64,000 nt of DNA from Clostridium manihotivorum (GCF_004015185.1 NZ_CP025746.1:1877776-1941775); one strand, 5' to 3'; shown: positions 53,007 to 62,342, numbered from the stretch's first letter. Notes: a model not told the origin generated them from the letters alone. A program made the numbers and translations.

Positions 53007-53090
53007 AAAGGAGAGGCCAAAAATTTGAAGGTGCTAAAGTTTATATATTACATAATAAATTTTTGGCTATTAGATATATATGAACAATGA
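53007..53090 (+). promoter_or_regulatory. leader of spoVAD: distant ribosome binding site, inverted repeat and possible 21-codon leader ORF
   Basis: AAGGAGAGG at 53008-53016 lies 63 bases before the spoVAD ATG, which has no Shine-Dalgarno of its own. An 11-bp perfect inverted repeat GCCAAAAATTT (53016-53026) and AAATTTTTGGC (53057-53067) stands between. A TTG at 53025, 8 bases after AAGGAGAGG, opens a 21-codon frame (MKVLKFIYYIINFWLLDIYE, then Q) that ends at 53090, past the spoVAD start. Confidence 0.55.
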
Positions 53091-54099
53091 ACAGAAAAAG
53101 GTAGGAAAACAAACCGTTAAACTACAGAATCCACCTAAGATAATATGTACTACCAGTATAGTTGGTCCAAAGGAAGGTGATGGTCCTTTAAAGGACTATT
53201 TTGACATAATACTTCGAGATGATACCAATGGGAAAGAAAGCTTTGAAAAAGCGGAGTCTTCCATGATGTACACTGCAATAAAAGAAACTATAAAAAAGGC
53301 AAAACTTGAGGAAAAAGATATCGATTATTTACTTGCTGGGGATTTACTCAATCAGCTTGCGTCTTCAAGCTTTGCTGCAAGGGATATGAATATACCTTTT
53401 ATAGGTCTATATGGCGCCTGCTCTACCATGGCTGAATCTCTTGGGCTTGCATCTCTTCTTATGGATGGAGGATATGCAAAGTACGTTATAGCAGCAACCT
53501 CATCACATTTTAGCTCAGCTGAAAGGCAATTTAGATTTCCGCTAGAGTATGGAGCTCAAAGATCAGAGGTTGCTCAATGGACTGTTACAGGGGCAGGTTC
53601 CATACTTCTATCGAATGAAGGAGATAACCCATATGTAACTTACGTAACCACAGGAATAGTAAAAGATTATGGTATTAAGGATGCATCAAACATGGGAGCA
53701 GCAATGGCACCGGCTGCTGTAGATACTATCTATAGACACTTTCAAGATACAGGACGAACACCAGATGATTACGACATTATTGCCACTGGAGATTTGGGAC
53801 TTGTAGGTAAAGAAATAACACAAAAGCTTCTTTTAGAATATGGTTATGATATTAAGGATGTTTACATAGATTGCGGAGCTGTTATTTATGATAATGAAAG
53901 GCAAAAGACTAACTCAGGAGCTAGTGGCTGCGGCTGTTCAGCAGTTGTGACTTGTGGCTATTTATACAAAAAGATGTTGAAAGGTGAGATTGGGAAGCTA
54001 TTACTTGTTTCCACTGGAGCACTGATGAGTACAACAACTTCCCTTCAAGGGGAAACAATACCAGGTATAGCTCATGCAGTGGCCATTGAATATAGTTAA
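53080..54099 (+). CDS. spoVAD: stage V sporulation protein AD
   Basis: Peripheral SpoVA subunit with a thiolase fold that binds dipicolinic acid. Signatures: SIVGPKEGDGPLKDYFD, LLAGDLLNQLASSSFAARDM, IPFIGLYGACSTMAESLGLA, the His region TSSHFSSAERQFRFPLEYG, WTVTGAGSILLS, and near the end TNSGASGCGCSAVVTCGYL with LLLVSTGALMSTTTSLQGET and IPGIAHAVAIE. 339 residues, normal. The ATG at 53080 gives the family N-terminus (MNNEQKKVGKQTVKLQNPP). Followed by spoVAE after 38 bases. Confidence 0.95.
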   Translation: MNNEQKKVGKQTVKLQNPPKIICTTSIVGPKEGDGPLKDYFDIILRDDTNGKESFEKAESSMMYTAIKETIKKAKLEEKDIDYLLAGDLLNQLASSSFAARDMNIPFIGLYGACSTMAESLGLASLLMDGGYAKYVIAATSSHFSSAERQFRFPLEYGAQRSEVAQWTVTGAGSILLSNEGDNPYVTYVTTGIVKDYGIKDASNMGAAMAPAAVDTIYRHFQDTGRTPDDYDIIATGDLGLVGKEITQKLLLEYGYDIKDVYIDCGAVIYDNERQKTNSGASGCGCSAVVTCGYLYKKMLKGEIGKLLLVSTGALMSTTTSLQGETIPGIAHAVAIEYS

Positions 54100-54137
54100 A
54101 ATGAGATTCACAATCTTGAAAGGAGATAATAAATAAT

Positions 54138-54497
54138 ATGAGTGAATACATTTATGCTTTTTTAGTAGGTGGAACTATTTGTGTAATAGCTCAGGTGTTG
54201 ATGGATAAAACTAAGCTTACTCCAGGAAGGATATTAGTAGCTTTTGTAACTCTAGGTGTCATATTAGGTGCTTTTAACATATATGATAAGATAATAGACA
54301 TAGGAGGAGCTGGGGCTACTGTTCCTTTACCTGGTTTCGGCAATTCCTTAGCTAAAGCAGCTATAAAGGCAGTTAAAGAAAATGGCTTAATTGGTGCTTT
54401 CACAGGAGGAATCACTGGAACTGCAGGAGGTATTACTGCTGCAATATTCTTTGGATATATAATGGGGCTTATATTTAATCCAAAGACGAAATCATAA
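54138..54497 (+). CDS. spoVAE: stage V sporulation protein AE (SpoVAEb)
   Basis: Membrane subunit of the SpoVA channel. Membrane segments about 3-20, 32-52, and 85-115. IYDKIIDIGGAGATVPLPGF and GNSLAKAAIKAVKENGLIGA, then FTGGITGTAGGITAAIFFGY are characteristic. 119 residues, normal for SpoVAEb. AAAGGAGAT precedes the ATG. Last gene of spoVAC-spoVAD-spoVAE, the minimal clostridial set. Confidence 0.94.
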   Translation: MSEYIYAFLVGGTICVIAQVLMDKTKLTPGRILVAFVTLGVILGAFNIYDKIIDIGGAGATVPLPGFGNSLAKAAIKAVKENGLIGAFTGGITGTAGGITAAIFFGYIMGLIFNPKTKS

Positions 54498-54510
54498 GAA
54501 GTATACTATA

Positions 54511-54605
54511 GATGTATCACTTCATGCTAAAATTTATGTCTTCAAATACTCTTCTCAAAACTCATAAGAGTTTGGAAAATAAGTTTTTGATTGAAGTGCT
54601 ATATC
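54511..54605. repeat. ~95-bp imperfect palindromic repeat, copy 1
   Basis: GATGTATCACTTCA (54511-54524) opposes TGAAGTGCTATATC (54592-54605), 11 of 14 complementary, with further pairing inside (ACTCTT/AAGAGT around 54547-54570). Related to 57389-57484 in both arms and length; lies after spoVAE. Confidence 0.65.
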
Positions 54606-54775
54606 ATTAGTTAAAAATGCTAGTTCATTACATATAGGGTCTCTGTTATAATAAATAATACAAAGTAAATTAATTTGAGAAGTATAATTTTACTTTTTAT
54701 ATTTACTTGGTAAAGTGTGTTAGCAATATAGACGAAAATTAAAGTAACAAATAATTATAGCAGGGAGTAAATATA

Positions 54776-57355
54776 GTGGAAAGATGGTATAACATATCTT
54801 GGAATAAAGTCATAGATAAGTTGCAAAGTGATTTAAATAGAGGGTTAAGTAGTGACGAGGTAAGTAAGAGAAGAGAAGCAAACGGATTAAATATAATGCC
54901 AATAACTATTGAAGAAACTTCAAAGGTTATACTGATAAAGCTTCTTTTAAGGCCATGGTTTCTAATTATGCTTGCCACTACAGTACTTTTTATATTTTTT
55001 CATTTCTTTGTACAAGGTGTAATTATAGTATTATTGGCTATTTTAACAGTTGCTATAAGATATTATGAAATTGTTAAAAGTAGAAAAGAATTAAGTTTGC
55101 TAAATAGCCTAAACTATACCACTACAAGAGTTATAAGAAATGGAATTAGGGAAAATATTAATTCAGAAGAACTGGTTGTTGGAGATATTGTTGTTCTTAC
55201 AAAAAACATGTTAGTTCCGGCAGATATAAGAGTGATTGAAAGTGAAGAGCTTAAAGTAAATGAAAAGAATGTTACCGGAGAAGAGTTTTTATGTGAGAAG
55301 TATGAAACTATGATAGAAGGGGCTGTCAACTCTCTGTCAGAAATGAAAAATATACTTTTCAAGGGAAGCACTATTGTAAGAGGGGACGGGTTAGGAATTG
55401 TAATAGCTATAGGTAGTAAAACTCAGCTAGGTAGGAATATGGCTCTTCTTAACAGTGCAGGTATTAGAAAAAATACCTTAGGAAGAAAATTAGAAGAGAA
55501 GATTAATACTGTTTTTAAGTACACATTGATTATTGCAGGTGTGGTAGCTTTAGCAGAGTATTTCTTTGCTGGGAGAAATAGTGGAATTAATTTATTATTA
55601 AACGAATTATATTCTTTAGAGACTGTAGGGTATGTAATTATAGTGATTTCATTTATATATCTTTATAAGAAGGAATTAGCATCAGAAGGGATAGAACTCA
55701 TAAATCTTTCAGTTCTTGATATTGAAGAAAAGATAGATATAATCTTTTTAGAGAAGATAGGAGCTATATCAGTTAATAAGATGATAGCTAAGAAGATGTA
55801 TACTGATGAAAAAGTTTATGGAGAAGATGAAGGGGACAATAATGATATAAACCTTCAAAGAATGATTAATATCGGACTTTTAACTAATAATGCCATATAC
55901 AATGTTAATGATGACTCTGGAAAGGGAGATATAACTGAGATAGCCTTATTGAGACTGGGGGCAGGTAGAGGAATCTACAAGGGAATGCTTATGACCCAGC
56001 AGAGAAGGATTTTTGAGCTGCCTTATGATACAGAAAGAAGAATGGTTACAACTTTAAATAAGGTGGAGAAGAATTACAGAGTAAACACAAGAGGAGCTTT
56101 AGATGAAGTACTAAGCAGATGTACTCATATAATGAAAGAGGGAGTAGAAAAGGAAATAACAGAAGAAGATATAGAAAATATCAAAAACTGTGATTATAAT
56201 TTTTCTAGTGAAGGGTTAATAACCATTGGATTTGCTTATCGTAGCTTTGGATATCAGCCTACCCCAGATGAAAATATAGAAAGTAATATGGTTTTTGTAG
56301 GTATTATGGCCTTTTTAAATCCAGTAGTACAAGATAGTGATGAAATAATTAAGACTCTGAAAAGAAATAATATAGCTCCTATGATAATAACAGAAGAGAA
56401 CAAGATAGCTGCCGCAAAAGTAGCAACAGATATATCACTAATAAACAGTATAGACGAAGTAATATCAGGTGTTGAATTGGACTCATTAACTGAAGAAGAG
56501 ATGATAAATGTACTTTCAAAAGTAAAGGTTTATTCTAGGATATCCTATGAGATGAAGAATAGGATAATCAATATGTTTATAAATGATGGATATAAAGTAG
56601 CGGTTGTAGGAGATAACCTAACGGACCTTCCATCCTTAAGTGCAGCTCAGCTTGGAATATCCAACGGAGAGAAATGTTCTAGTTTGGTTAAGAAACTATC
56701 AGACGTGTACATGAAGGAAGATTGTTTACATAAGTATTTGGAGTTAATAAAGAAGATAACTATATTGAGACGAAATCTAAGGATAGGAAAAAGTTTATTG
56801 ATTTATTTAGTGTTACTACAGATTTCTTCCTTGGTAGTACCAAAAATCTTTGCCATTGACTTCAATAGGGACATGTTTTTAACTATTGTTGAAAATATAT
56901 TACTGATTCCATTACTGGCAGTAGGGCTATTATTTAACAAAAGATATGTAATTAAGGAAAAAAGCTTAGCATATCTGGCAGGAACTGCTGTTTTACCAAC
57001 TGTCATCTTTGCAGTCATATGTAAGATTACTAATTTCGTAAATTATGGACAGCTTATAACCCTATGTTTTTACCTTTTATTATTGTTAAAAGCATATATA
57101 GTATTTGATATTAACCTTAAACAATCTAAGAAGTTGTTGAAGTTTATAGGTTACGGTTTACCAGTATATATAGTTGAAGTCATCTTAGGATTGTATTTCT
57201 TGTATGGATTTAATTCAAAAGTGCTTATAATTGCAGCTGTTTTTATGATTTTATATGGAATTATTGAAATTTTTGCAAATAAGTGGAGAGAATATACAAG
57301 GAAAGCTAAGAAAGTCCTTTTAAACTTATATCACTTATATTATGAAAGGAATTAG
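54776..57355 (+). CDS. P-type ATPase-like membrane protein lacking the catalytic Asp
   Basis: 859 residues with the P-type ATPase domain order and about ten membrane helices. The N-terminal cation ATPase domain (ISWNKVIDKLQSDLNRGLSS) is present, and the actuator keeps TGE in KVNEKNVTGEEFL. The phosphorylation motif SDKTGTLTQNN of active members is replaced by FLEKIGAISVNK with Glu326 for Asp. The M4 PEGLP is absent (ETVGYVIIVISFIYLYKKEL), and the hinge reads VVGDNLTDLPSLSAAQLGIS with the second GDG lost. It should therefore not form the aspartyl phosphate. GTG start, GGGAG 8 bases upstream. It lies between spoVAE and a comEC-like gene, flanked by palindromic repeats. Confidence 0.85.
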   Translation: MERWYNISWNKVIDKLQSDLNRGLSSDEVSKRREANGLNIMPITIEETSKVILIKLLLRPWFLIMLATTVLFIFFHFFVQGVIIVLLAILTVAIRYYEIVKSRKELSLLNSLNYTTTRVIRNGIRENINSEELVVGDIVVLTKNMLVPADIRVIESEELKVNEKNVTGEEFLCEKYETMIEGAVNSLSEMKNILFKGSTIVRGDGLGIVIAIGSKTQLGRNMALLNSAGIRKNTLGRKLEEKINTVFKYTLIIAGVVALAEYFFAGRNSGINLLLNELYSLETVGYVIIVISFIYLYKKELASEGIELINLSVLDIEEKIDIIFLEKIGAISVNKMIAKKMYTDEKVYGEDEGDNNDINLQRMINIGLLTNNAIYNVNDDSGKGDITEIALLRLGAGRGIYKGMLMTQQRRIFELPYDTERRMVTTLNKVEKNYRVNTRGALDEVLSRCTHIMKEGVEKEITEEDIENIKNCDYNFSSEGLITIGFAYRSFGYQPTPDENIESNMVFVGIMAFLNPVVQDSDEIIKTLKRNNIAPMIITEENKIAAAKVATDISLINSIDEVISGVELDSLTEEEMINVLSKVKVYSRISYEMKNRIINMFINDGYKVAVVGDNLTDLPSLSAAQLGISNGEKCSSLVKKLSDVYMKEDCLHKYLELIKKITILRRNLRIGKSLLIYLVLLQISSLVVPKIFAIDFNRDMFLTIVENILLIPLLAVGLLFNKRYVIKEKSLAYLAGTAVLPTVIFAVICKITNFVNYGQLITLCFYLLLLLKAYIVFDINLKQSKKLLKFIGYGLPVYIVEVILGLYFLYGFNSKVLIIAAVFMILYGIIEIFANKWREYTRKAKKVLLNLYHLYYERN

Positions 57356-57388
57356 TATTATATATAAAGCTTGTTATTGAATTATAAA

Positions 57389-57484
57389 GATGTATCACTT
57401 TCATAGAAAATCTATTTTCAAAAATCCTTTGGGTTCTGAGAAGATTAATTTGAAAATATAGGTTTTATTACAAAGTGTAATATC
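57389..57484. repeat. ~95-bp imperfect palindromic repeat, copy 2
   Basis: GATGTATCACTTTCAT (from 57389) opposes AAAGTGTAATATC (57472-57484), with CTATTTTCAAAA/TTTGAAAATATAG pairing inside. Same ends and length as copy 1; together the copies flank the P-type ATPase-like gene. Confidence 0.65.
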
Positions 57485-57575
57485 TATAGGATAAGTTAAT
57501 GTATGAAGGATATTGTATAGTGAGTATATTTAAAGGTATTATTTTTATTAGTTTATATATGATATTTTGATTACT

Positions 57576-59336
57576 ATGATAAATAAGATTATAAACAATG
57601 AAGAGGTTAAAAGACCAGCGGTTAATATACTAGTTTCATGTATTGCTGGGATTTTAACTTTCAATATAGTAAAAGTAAGTTTTCTTGGTGCAGTGCTTAT
57701 AGCTGCATCATTTTTTTTAATACATTTTTTCATATATAGCAAAAATTTTATAGCAGTTATTATTATATTTTTTATAGCGTCCTATGTTAATTCTATGGTG
57801 TATTACAATTTTTACACCAATACAGAAGATGTTTTTAAGGTTGAAGTTTTGAATTCTAAAAGTAATATTTGTGAGATTGGCAGACAGAGCTTTAAGCTTC
57901 AGGGCAAGCTGCCAGAGCTTAAGGATGGTGGTAAATACGTTCTATATGGAAGGCTTGAGAGAAAAGCTGACTATGAAAAAGGGATAGTAGGAGCCATAGA
58001 AGTATCTAAATATAGTTGTTTAAAGAATGGATTTAGCGGCAGTTCAAACGAAAAGCAAGATGAATTTTATAATAGAATGAAAAAATATATAGGAGAAGAT
58101 GGAACAGCTTTAGTCTGTTCAGCTGCCTTTGGATATACTAAATACTTAAAAGATGATGAAAATACATTGATGAGTAAGTTTGGAATAATCCATGTGGTGT
58201 CAGTGTCAGGCTTTCATATAGCCGTTGTATATTCAATCATAGAAAGGTTGCTAGGATTTAAGGTGGCTCTGTTAATAAGCTTTATATATACCATATTTAG
58301 TGGAGGAAAGTCATCTACCTGGCGAGCCTTCATAATGATACTTATCCTTAAGTTATCTAAAAAGCTGTATAGAAATTATGATTCTATATCATCCCTATGC
58401 TTTTCAGCAATACTTCTTTTATGTTATAAGCCTTATTATTTATATGACATAGGCTTTGAGTTGTCGTACCTATCAACCTTAGGTATATTGCTGTTTTATA
58501 ATAAGCTTAGAAGAAAGTTTTATAAGCTACCGGAGCTGATAAGTGACACCTTTTGTATTTCTATTTCAGCTCAGGTATTTTCCTTTCCAGTAGCTACCTT
58601 GTCCTTAAATAACTTTTCACCTAACTTTATGTGGGGAAATCTATTTTTGCTGCCGATGTTTACAGCTATAGTAATACTTGGCAACATAGCGTTTCTGCTT
58701 ATGTTTAATGATAAAGTATTTACGATATCGGCTTATATAATAAAGCTCTTTATAGTGGCACTGCAAGGAGGCATAAGCTTTATTGATCAGTTTTCTCTGA
58801 AGGTTACTACTATTAACTTTAATATAGTCTACGGATACTGTCTCATACTGATCTGTATTTATATGTATAGTAAAGGGTATAGGAAAGCTAAGGCTGTAGC
58901 ATGGGCGGTATTTGTATGTGTAATCGTCTCTTTATATAGTTTTCAAACAAAGGTAACTTTAATTAATGAGAATAAAACTAAGGCATTATTGATAGAGCAG
59001 GGATTTAAGAGAATCTTAATCATCCCTAATTTAACTGGTTATAGTTATAATGTTATCAACAAAAAGTATTATCCAACTGAAAGTTTAAAGTGGGTAAATA
59101 AGCAGCCCTATGTTGAAGGTAATATTGCTGTCATGCCTAAAGATAAGGAAAAAGAGATAGTGATAGTGAACAAAGGAAAAAGCTACATAGTAGCTCTTAA
59201 CAATCAGTGTTATATTTGCAAACAATACTATGATATAATAAAGACTAGTGGAAAGGGAGAGCTTATTTCAAGCAAAAAAGCCTCCGATGTTTTAAGCGAT
59301 ACTATAATTGAGTCTGAAGGTGATAACGGTGATTGA
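57576..59336 (+). CDS. comEC: ComEC/Rec2-family competence protein, without metallo-beta-lactamase domain
   Basis: Membrane channel protein for DNA uptake. An N-terminal pair of membrane helices and an OB-like region (about residues 70-150) precede the competence domain with HVVSVSGFHIAVVYSIIERL (around 205-224), SGGKSSTWRAFIMILILKLS and YDIGFELSYLSTLGILLFYN. About ten helices in total. Many ComEC proteins are 700-800 residues with a C-terminal beta-lactamase-like nuclease domain; here, after the last helix (about 435-455), only about 130 residues follow and no HxHxDH motif is seen. The ATG at 57576 is chosen over TTG 57567; neither has a clear ribosome binding site. It overlaps holA. Confidence 0.85.
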   Translation: MINKIINNEEVKRPAVNILVSCIAGILTFNIVKVSFLGAVLIAASFFLIHFFIYSKNFIAVIIIFFIASYVNSMVYYNFYTNTEDVFKVEVLNSKSNICEIGRQSFKLQGKLPELKDGGKYVLYGRLERKADYEKGIVGAIEVSKYSCLKNGFSGSSNEKQDEFYNRMKKYIGEDGTALVCSAAFGYTKYLKDDENTLMSKFGIIHVVSVSGFHIAVVYSIIERLLGFKVALLISFIYTIFSGGKSSTWRAFIMILILKLSKKLYRNYDSISSLCFSAILLLCYKPYYLYDIGFELSYLSTLGILLFYNKLRRKFYKLPELISDTFCISISAQVFSFPVATLSLNNFSPNFMWGNLFLLPMFTAIVILGNIAFLLMFNDKVFTISAYIIKLFIVALQGGISFIDQFSLKVTTINFNIVYGYCLILICIYMYSKGYRKAKAVAWAVFVCVIVSLYSFQTKVTLINENKTKALLIEQGFKRILIIPNLTGYSYNVINKKYYPTESLKWVNKQPYVEGNIAVMPKDKEKEIVIVNKGKSYIVALNNQCYICKQYYDIIKTSGKGELISSKKASDVLSDTIIESEGDNGD

Positions 59337-60354
59337 TTTAGATGGATTAGAAAGTAAGATGAAAAAAGGCCTAGAAGGTGCATATGTCTTTGTAGGCTTA
59401 GATGAGATGATAATCAGTGAAAATATAGATAAGATAGTAGCTAAAACCGTAAGTGGTGAATTTAAAGATCTTAATTATATAAGAATAGATGGAATGAAAA
59501 CCTCCTTCGATGAAATAATGAATGCCTGCGAAACCTTGCCATTTTTTGCAGATAAAAAGGTTGTTGTAATATATAGAGCTAATTTTATAAGAGATAAAAG
59601 TGATGCAGCGGGTACTAAAATATATAACCAGCTGGTAGAGTATTTAAAAAATGCGCCTTCTCATTGTATACTAGTTATGTACTATCTTTTAAATGATAAG
59701 AGAGAAAATCCTACTAGAAATAAAAAGCTAACTACCCTTGAAAAAAATGCTACAGTGGTAAAGGTTGATAAATTAAAGGGAGAAAGGCTTTATAAAAAGG
59801 TAGGATCTATATTTGAAGAGAGGGGAAAGAATATAGGTAAGGTAGAGTTAAGATATTTCTGTGATTCTGTAGAGAACAATTTTAATATAATTGAAAGAGA
59901 GATAGATAAGCTTATAAGCTATACAGAAGGTAGAGATATAACAAGAGAGGATATAACTAAGATGCTTCCTCATAAAAGTGAAGATGATGTATTTGATTTG
60001 GTAGACTTTATAAGTCAAAAGAAGTCAGAAAAGTCAATTGATATTATGAATGAGCTTATAAATAAAGGTGAGAATTTAATGCTTATACTGTCCTTAATAC
60101 AATCCCAATTTACCATGTTGTACAAGATAAAGCTTGGTATGGAGAAGGGAAAAACTAAGGATGATCTAGCAAAGGAGATCAGAAGACCAGCTTTCATATG
60201 TGAAAAGCTCATGACTCAAAGTAGAAAGTTTTCTTACAAGCAGCTTTATAGCTGTATGAAGCTATGCATAGAAACAGAAAGAAAGCTAAAGAGTACAGCC
60301 TTTGACAAGAAAACAGAGATGGAAATTATGATAATGAGTACGTTGATGGTTTAA
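59329..60354 (+). CDS. holA: DNA polymerase III subunit delta
   Basis: Clamp-loader subunit that opens the sliding clamp. AAA+-like fold: GAYVFVGLDEMIISENIDKI at the N-terminus, ACETLPFFADKKVVVIYRAN, YLKNAPSHCILVMYYL, RGKNIGKVELRYFCDSVENN, FNIIEREIDKLISYTEG and a C-terminal collar domain (FDLVDFISQKKSEKSIDIMN, ENLMLILSLIQSQFTMLYKI). The GTG at 59329 is preferred because GAAGGTGA lies 7 bases before it and it gives the family start; 341 residues. It overlaps the comEC stop by eight bases; comEC-holA is a common Firmicute order. Confidence 0.93.
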   Translation: MIDLDGLESKMKKGLEGAYVFVGLDEMIISENIDKIVAKTVSGEFKDLNYIRIDGMKTSFDEIMNACETLPFFADKKVVVIYRANFIRDKSDAAGTKIYNQLVEYLKNAPSHCILVMYYLLNDKRENPTRNKKLTTLEKNATVVKVDKLKGERLYKKVGSIFEERGKNIGKVELRYFCDSVENNFNIIEREIDKLISYTEGRDITREDITKMLPHKSEDDVFDLVDFISQKKSEKSIDIMNELINKGENLMLILSLIQSQFTMLYKIKLGMEKGKTKDDLAKEIRRPAFICEKLMTQSRKFSYKQLYSCMKLCIETERKLKSTAFDKKTEMEIMIMSTLMV

Positions 60355-60628
60355 ATAATTAATATTAATTTGTATATTAATAATTATTTGATTTAGCAAT
60401 TATATTAAATAAATAGTCATGTATGTGTTTGGAACCGATCCTTCATGTACGTGACTTTTCTAATTTATAGAAGATTGTAAGCTACAATATGATTTAAGTT
60501 GTTTTGTTTAGTAAGGAACTATGCATTAGAAGGATAAAACTTCGAAAGTATTTAAAGCTTTTAAAGTATTTTGGGAAAATTACCAGCTGAAGATAAATAG
60601 AAGGGTAGTAGTTTTTGAAAAATAAATA
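60355..60628. other. gap between holA and rpsT
   Basis: Convergent region with two terminators (listed separately); otherwise AT-rich with no gene seen. Confidence 0.7.
60416..60459 (+). terminator. terminator of holA
   Basis: GTCATGTATGTG (60416-60427) with CATGTACGTGAC (60444-60455), mismatch at one base, loop 16, then TTTTC. The T-run is short. Confidence 0.7.
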
Positions 60629-60647
60629 ACCGGTCTTTAGACCGGTT
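60621..60647 (-). terminator. terminator of rpsT
   Basis: AACCGGTC (60628-60635), TTTA loop, GACCGGTT (60640-60647). On the minus strand it is followed by ATTTATTTTT. Confidence 0.88.
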
Positions 60648-60657
60648 TACAAGCTTA

Positions 60658-60921
60658 TTATGCTATAGTGTTTAACTTAGCAGCTAATCTTGATTTCTTT
60701 CTAGCAGCCATATTCTTATGGATTACTCCCTTAGCAGCAGCCATATCTAAAGCTCTTGCAGCGTCCTTGTAAGTAACCTTAGCTTCTTCAACATTGTTAG
60801 CGCCAGCAGCTACTTCAAACTTCTTTATAGCTGTTTTAAGAGCAGATTTTATTATCTTATTTCTTAAAGTCTTAGTTTCAATAACTTTTATTCTCTTTTT
60901 AGCTGATTTTATATTTGCCAT
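60658..60921 (-). CDS. rpsT: 30S ribosomal protein S20
   Basis: Primary 16S rRNA-binding protein of the small subunit. [36 protein letters not shown] and [20 protein letters not shown] are the S20 signature; basic and helical. 87 residues, normal. GGGGGTG precedes the ATG. It lies between holA and gpr as in other clostridia but is transcribed against both. Confidence 0.97.
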   Translation of the reverse strand: MANIKSAKKRIKVIETKTLRNKIIKSALKTAIKKFEVAAGANNVEEAKVTYKDAARALDMAAAKGVIHKNMAARKKSRLAAKLNTIA

Positions 60922-61354
60922 TCATGTTCACCCCCTTCAATTTTATAGGGTCTCTGCAGTTTTTGGGGAAATCTGCGTACGAGTTCATATTCAACAAATG
61001 ATATTATAGCATTGATAAGTGCCTAATTCAAGTACTATTTTATTTTTTTAAGCCATACTAGCTGGTAAATTCCAGTTAAAATTATACATAATAACGGTAT
61101 CAGCGAATAAAGCTATAGCCTAATATCATTAAAATTCCCTATAATTATTCAAAATAATTATTCTACAAGAAAAATGTAGATGTATTAAATATACTAATAC
61201 TTTAGCATAAAGGCAAGTAAATAAAGCGCTATTACTAATAATTCAAAATAACCAATAGTTTAAATAAGCTTGAGATACCAATCAACAGCTATAAATAATT
61301 ATTTATTTAGTGGGATAAAATATGAACAAAATAATTATTTCGGAGGTGAACCTT
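60922..61354. other. divergent intergenic region between rpsT and gpr
   Basis: 433 bases, no gene seen. It must hold the rpsT promoter (minus) and the forespore promoter of gpr (plus, expected SigF or SigG type), but I could not place a convincing -35/-10 pair. CAAAATAATTATT occurs at about 61149 and 61327 around a palindromic AATAATTATT. CGGAGGTG at 61341-61348 is the gpr ribosome binding site. Confidence 0.5.
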
Positions 61355-62329
61355 ATGATAAATGTAAGAACTGACCTGGCTGTGGAAGCAAGAGAATTAT
61401 ATAAACAAATAAATAAAAGAGAAGCAGATGGCATTATTTCCGAGGAAGAAGAAATAAATGATATAAAGGTAACTACTGTAAAAATAATAAATGAAGATGG
61501 TGCTGTAAAGATTGGAAAACCAATTGGTACCTACATAACAATTGATATACCTGAATTTACTCATTATGATGGTGAGGTTATGGATGAAGTATCTGACGTT
61601 TTAAACGATAGCTTAAACAAACTAATTGACATAAATCCATCTAAAACTGCTCTAGTAGTTGGGTTAGGTAACTGGAATGTAACACCGGATGCTTTGGGGC
61701 CAAAGGTTGTGGAAAGATTGATGATAACAAGGCACTTAAAAGCAGTTATGCCAGATTCTATCGACGATTCGGTGAGACCGGTTTGTGCTTTAGCTCCTGG
61801 AGTTCTAGGCATAACAGGAATAGAAACAGGAGAAATAATAAAAGCTGTAGCAGAAAAAATAAAACCTGATATGGTAATATGTATAGATGCTTTAGCTTCT
61901 AGAAGCACTAGGAGAGTAAATAGGACAATACAAATTGCCAATACAGGCATATCTCCTGGAGCAGGGATTGGCAATAAGAGAATGGAAATTAATGAAGAGA
62001 ATCTGGGAATACCAGTTATTGCCATAGGAGTTCCTACTGTGGTAGATGCTGCCACAATAGTAAATGATGCTATGGATTTGGTATTAGATGAAATGATACA
62101 CCAATCTACTCAAGGCAGTGAATTTTATAATATGCTTAAGACAATAGATAAAAATGAAAAGAGTAAGATGATAAAGTCCTTATTAAATCCTCATGTAGGT
62201 GATTTAATGGTAACACCAAAAGAAGTAGATGTTGTTATAGATTCTGTGTCTAAGATAATATCAAATGGCCTAAATATGGCACTACAGCCTAGCCTTGATA
62301 TGGATGATATAAATAAATTTATGGGTTAA
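61355..62329 (+). CDS. gpr: GPR endopeptidase (germination protease)
   Basis: Protease that degrades small acid-soluble proteins at germination. The N-terminus MINVRTDLAVEARELYKQI contains TDLA (residues 6-9), which mirrors the SASP cleavage site and is the likely autoprocessing point that removes the propeptide. LVVGLGNWNVTPDALGPKVV, RPVCALAPGVLGITGIETGE, CIDALASRSTRRVNRTIQIA and NTGISPGAGIGNKR are family motifs, including the acidic residues proposed as catalytic. The ATG at 61355 follows CGGAGGTG by 6 bases; an in-frame ATG at 61322 is less likely. 324 residues. Forespore expression is expected. Confidence 0.95.
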   Translation: MINVRTDLAVEARELYKQINKREADGIISEEEEINDIKVTTVKIINEDGAVKIGKPIGTYITIDIPEFTHYDGEVMDEVSDVLNDSLNKLIDINPSKTALVVGLGNWNVTPDALGPKVVERLMITRHLKAVMPDSIDDSVRPVCALAPGVLGITGIETGEIIKAVAEKIKPDMVICIDALASRSTRRVNRTIQIANTGISPGAGIGNKRMEINEENLGIPVIAIGVPTVVDAATIVNDAMDLVLDEMIHQSTQGSEFYNMLKTIDKNEKSKMIKSLLNPHVGDLMVTPKEVDVVIDSVSKIISNGLNMALQPSLDMDDINKFMG

Positions 62330-62342
62330 AGACGATATGCTC

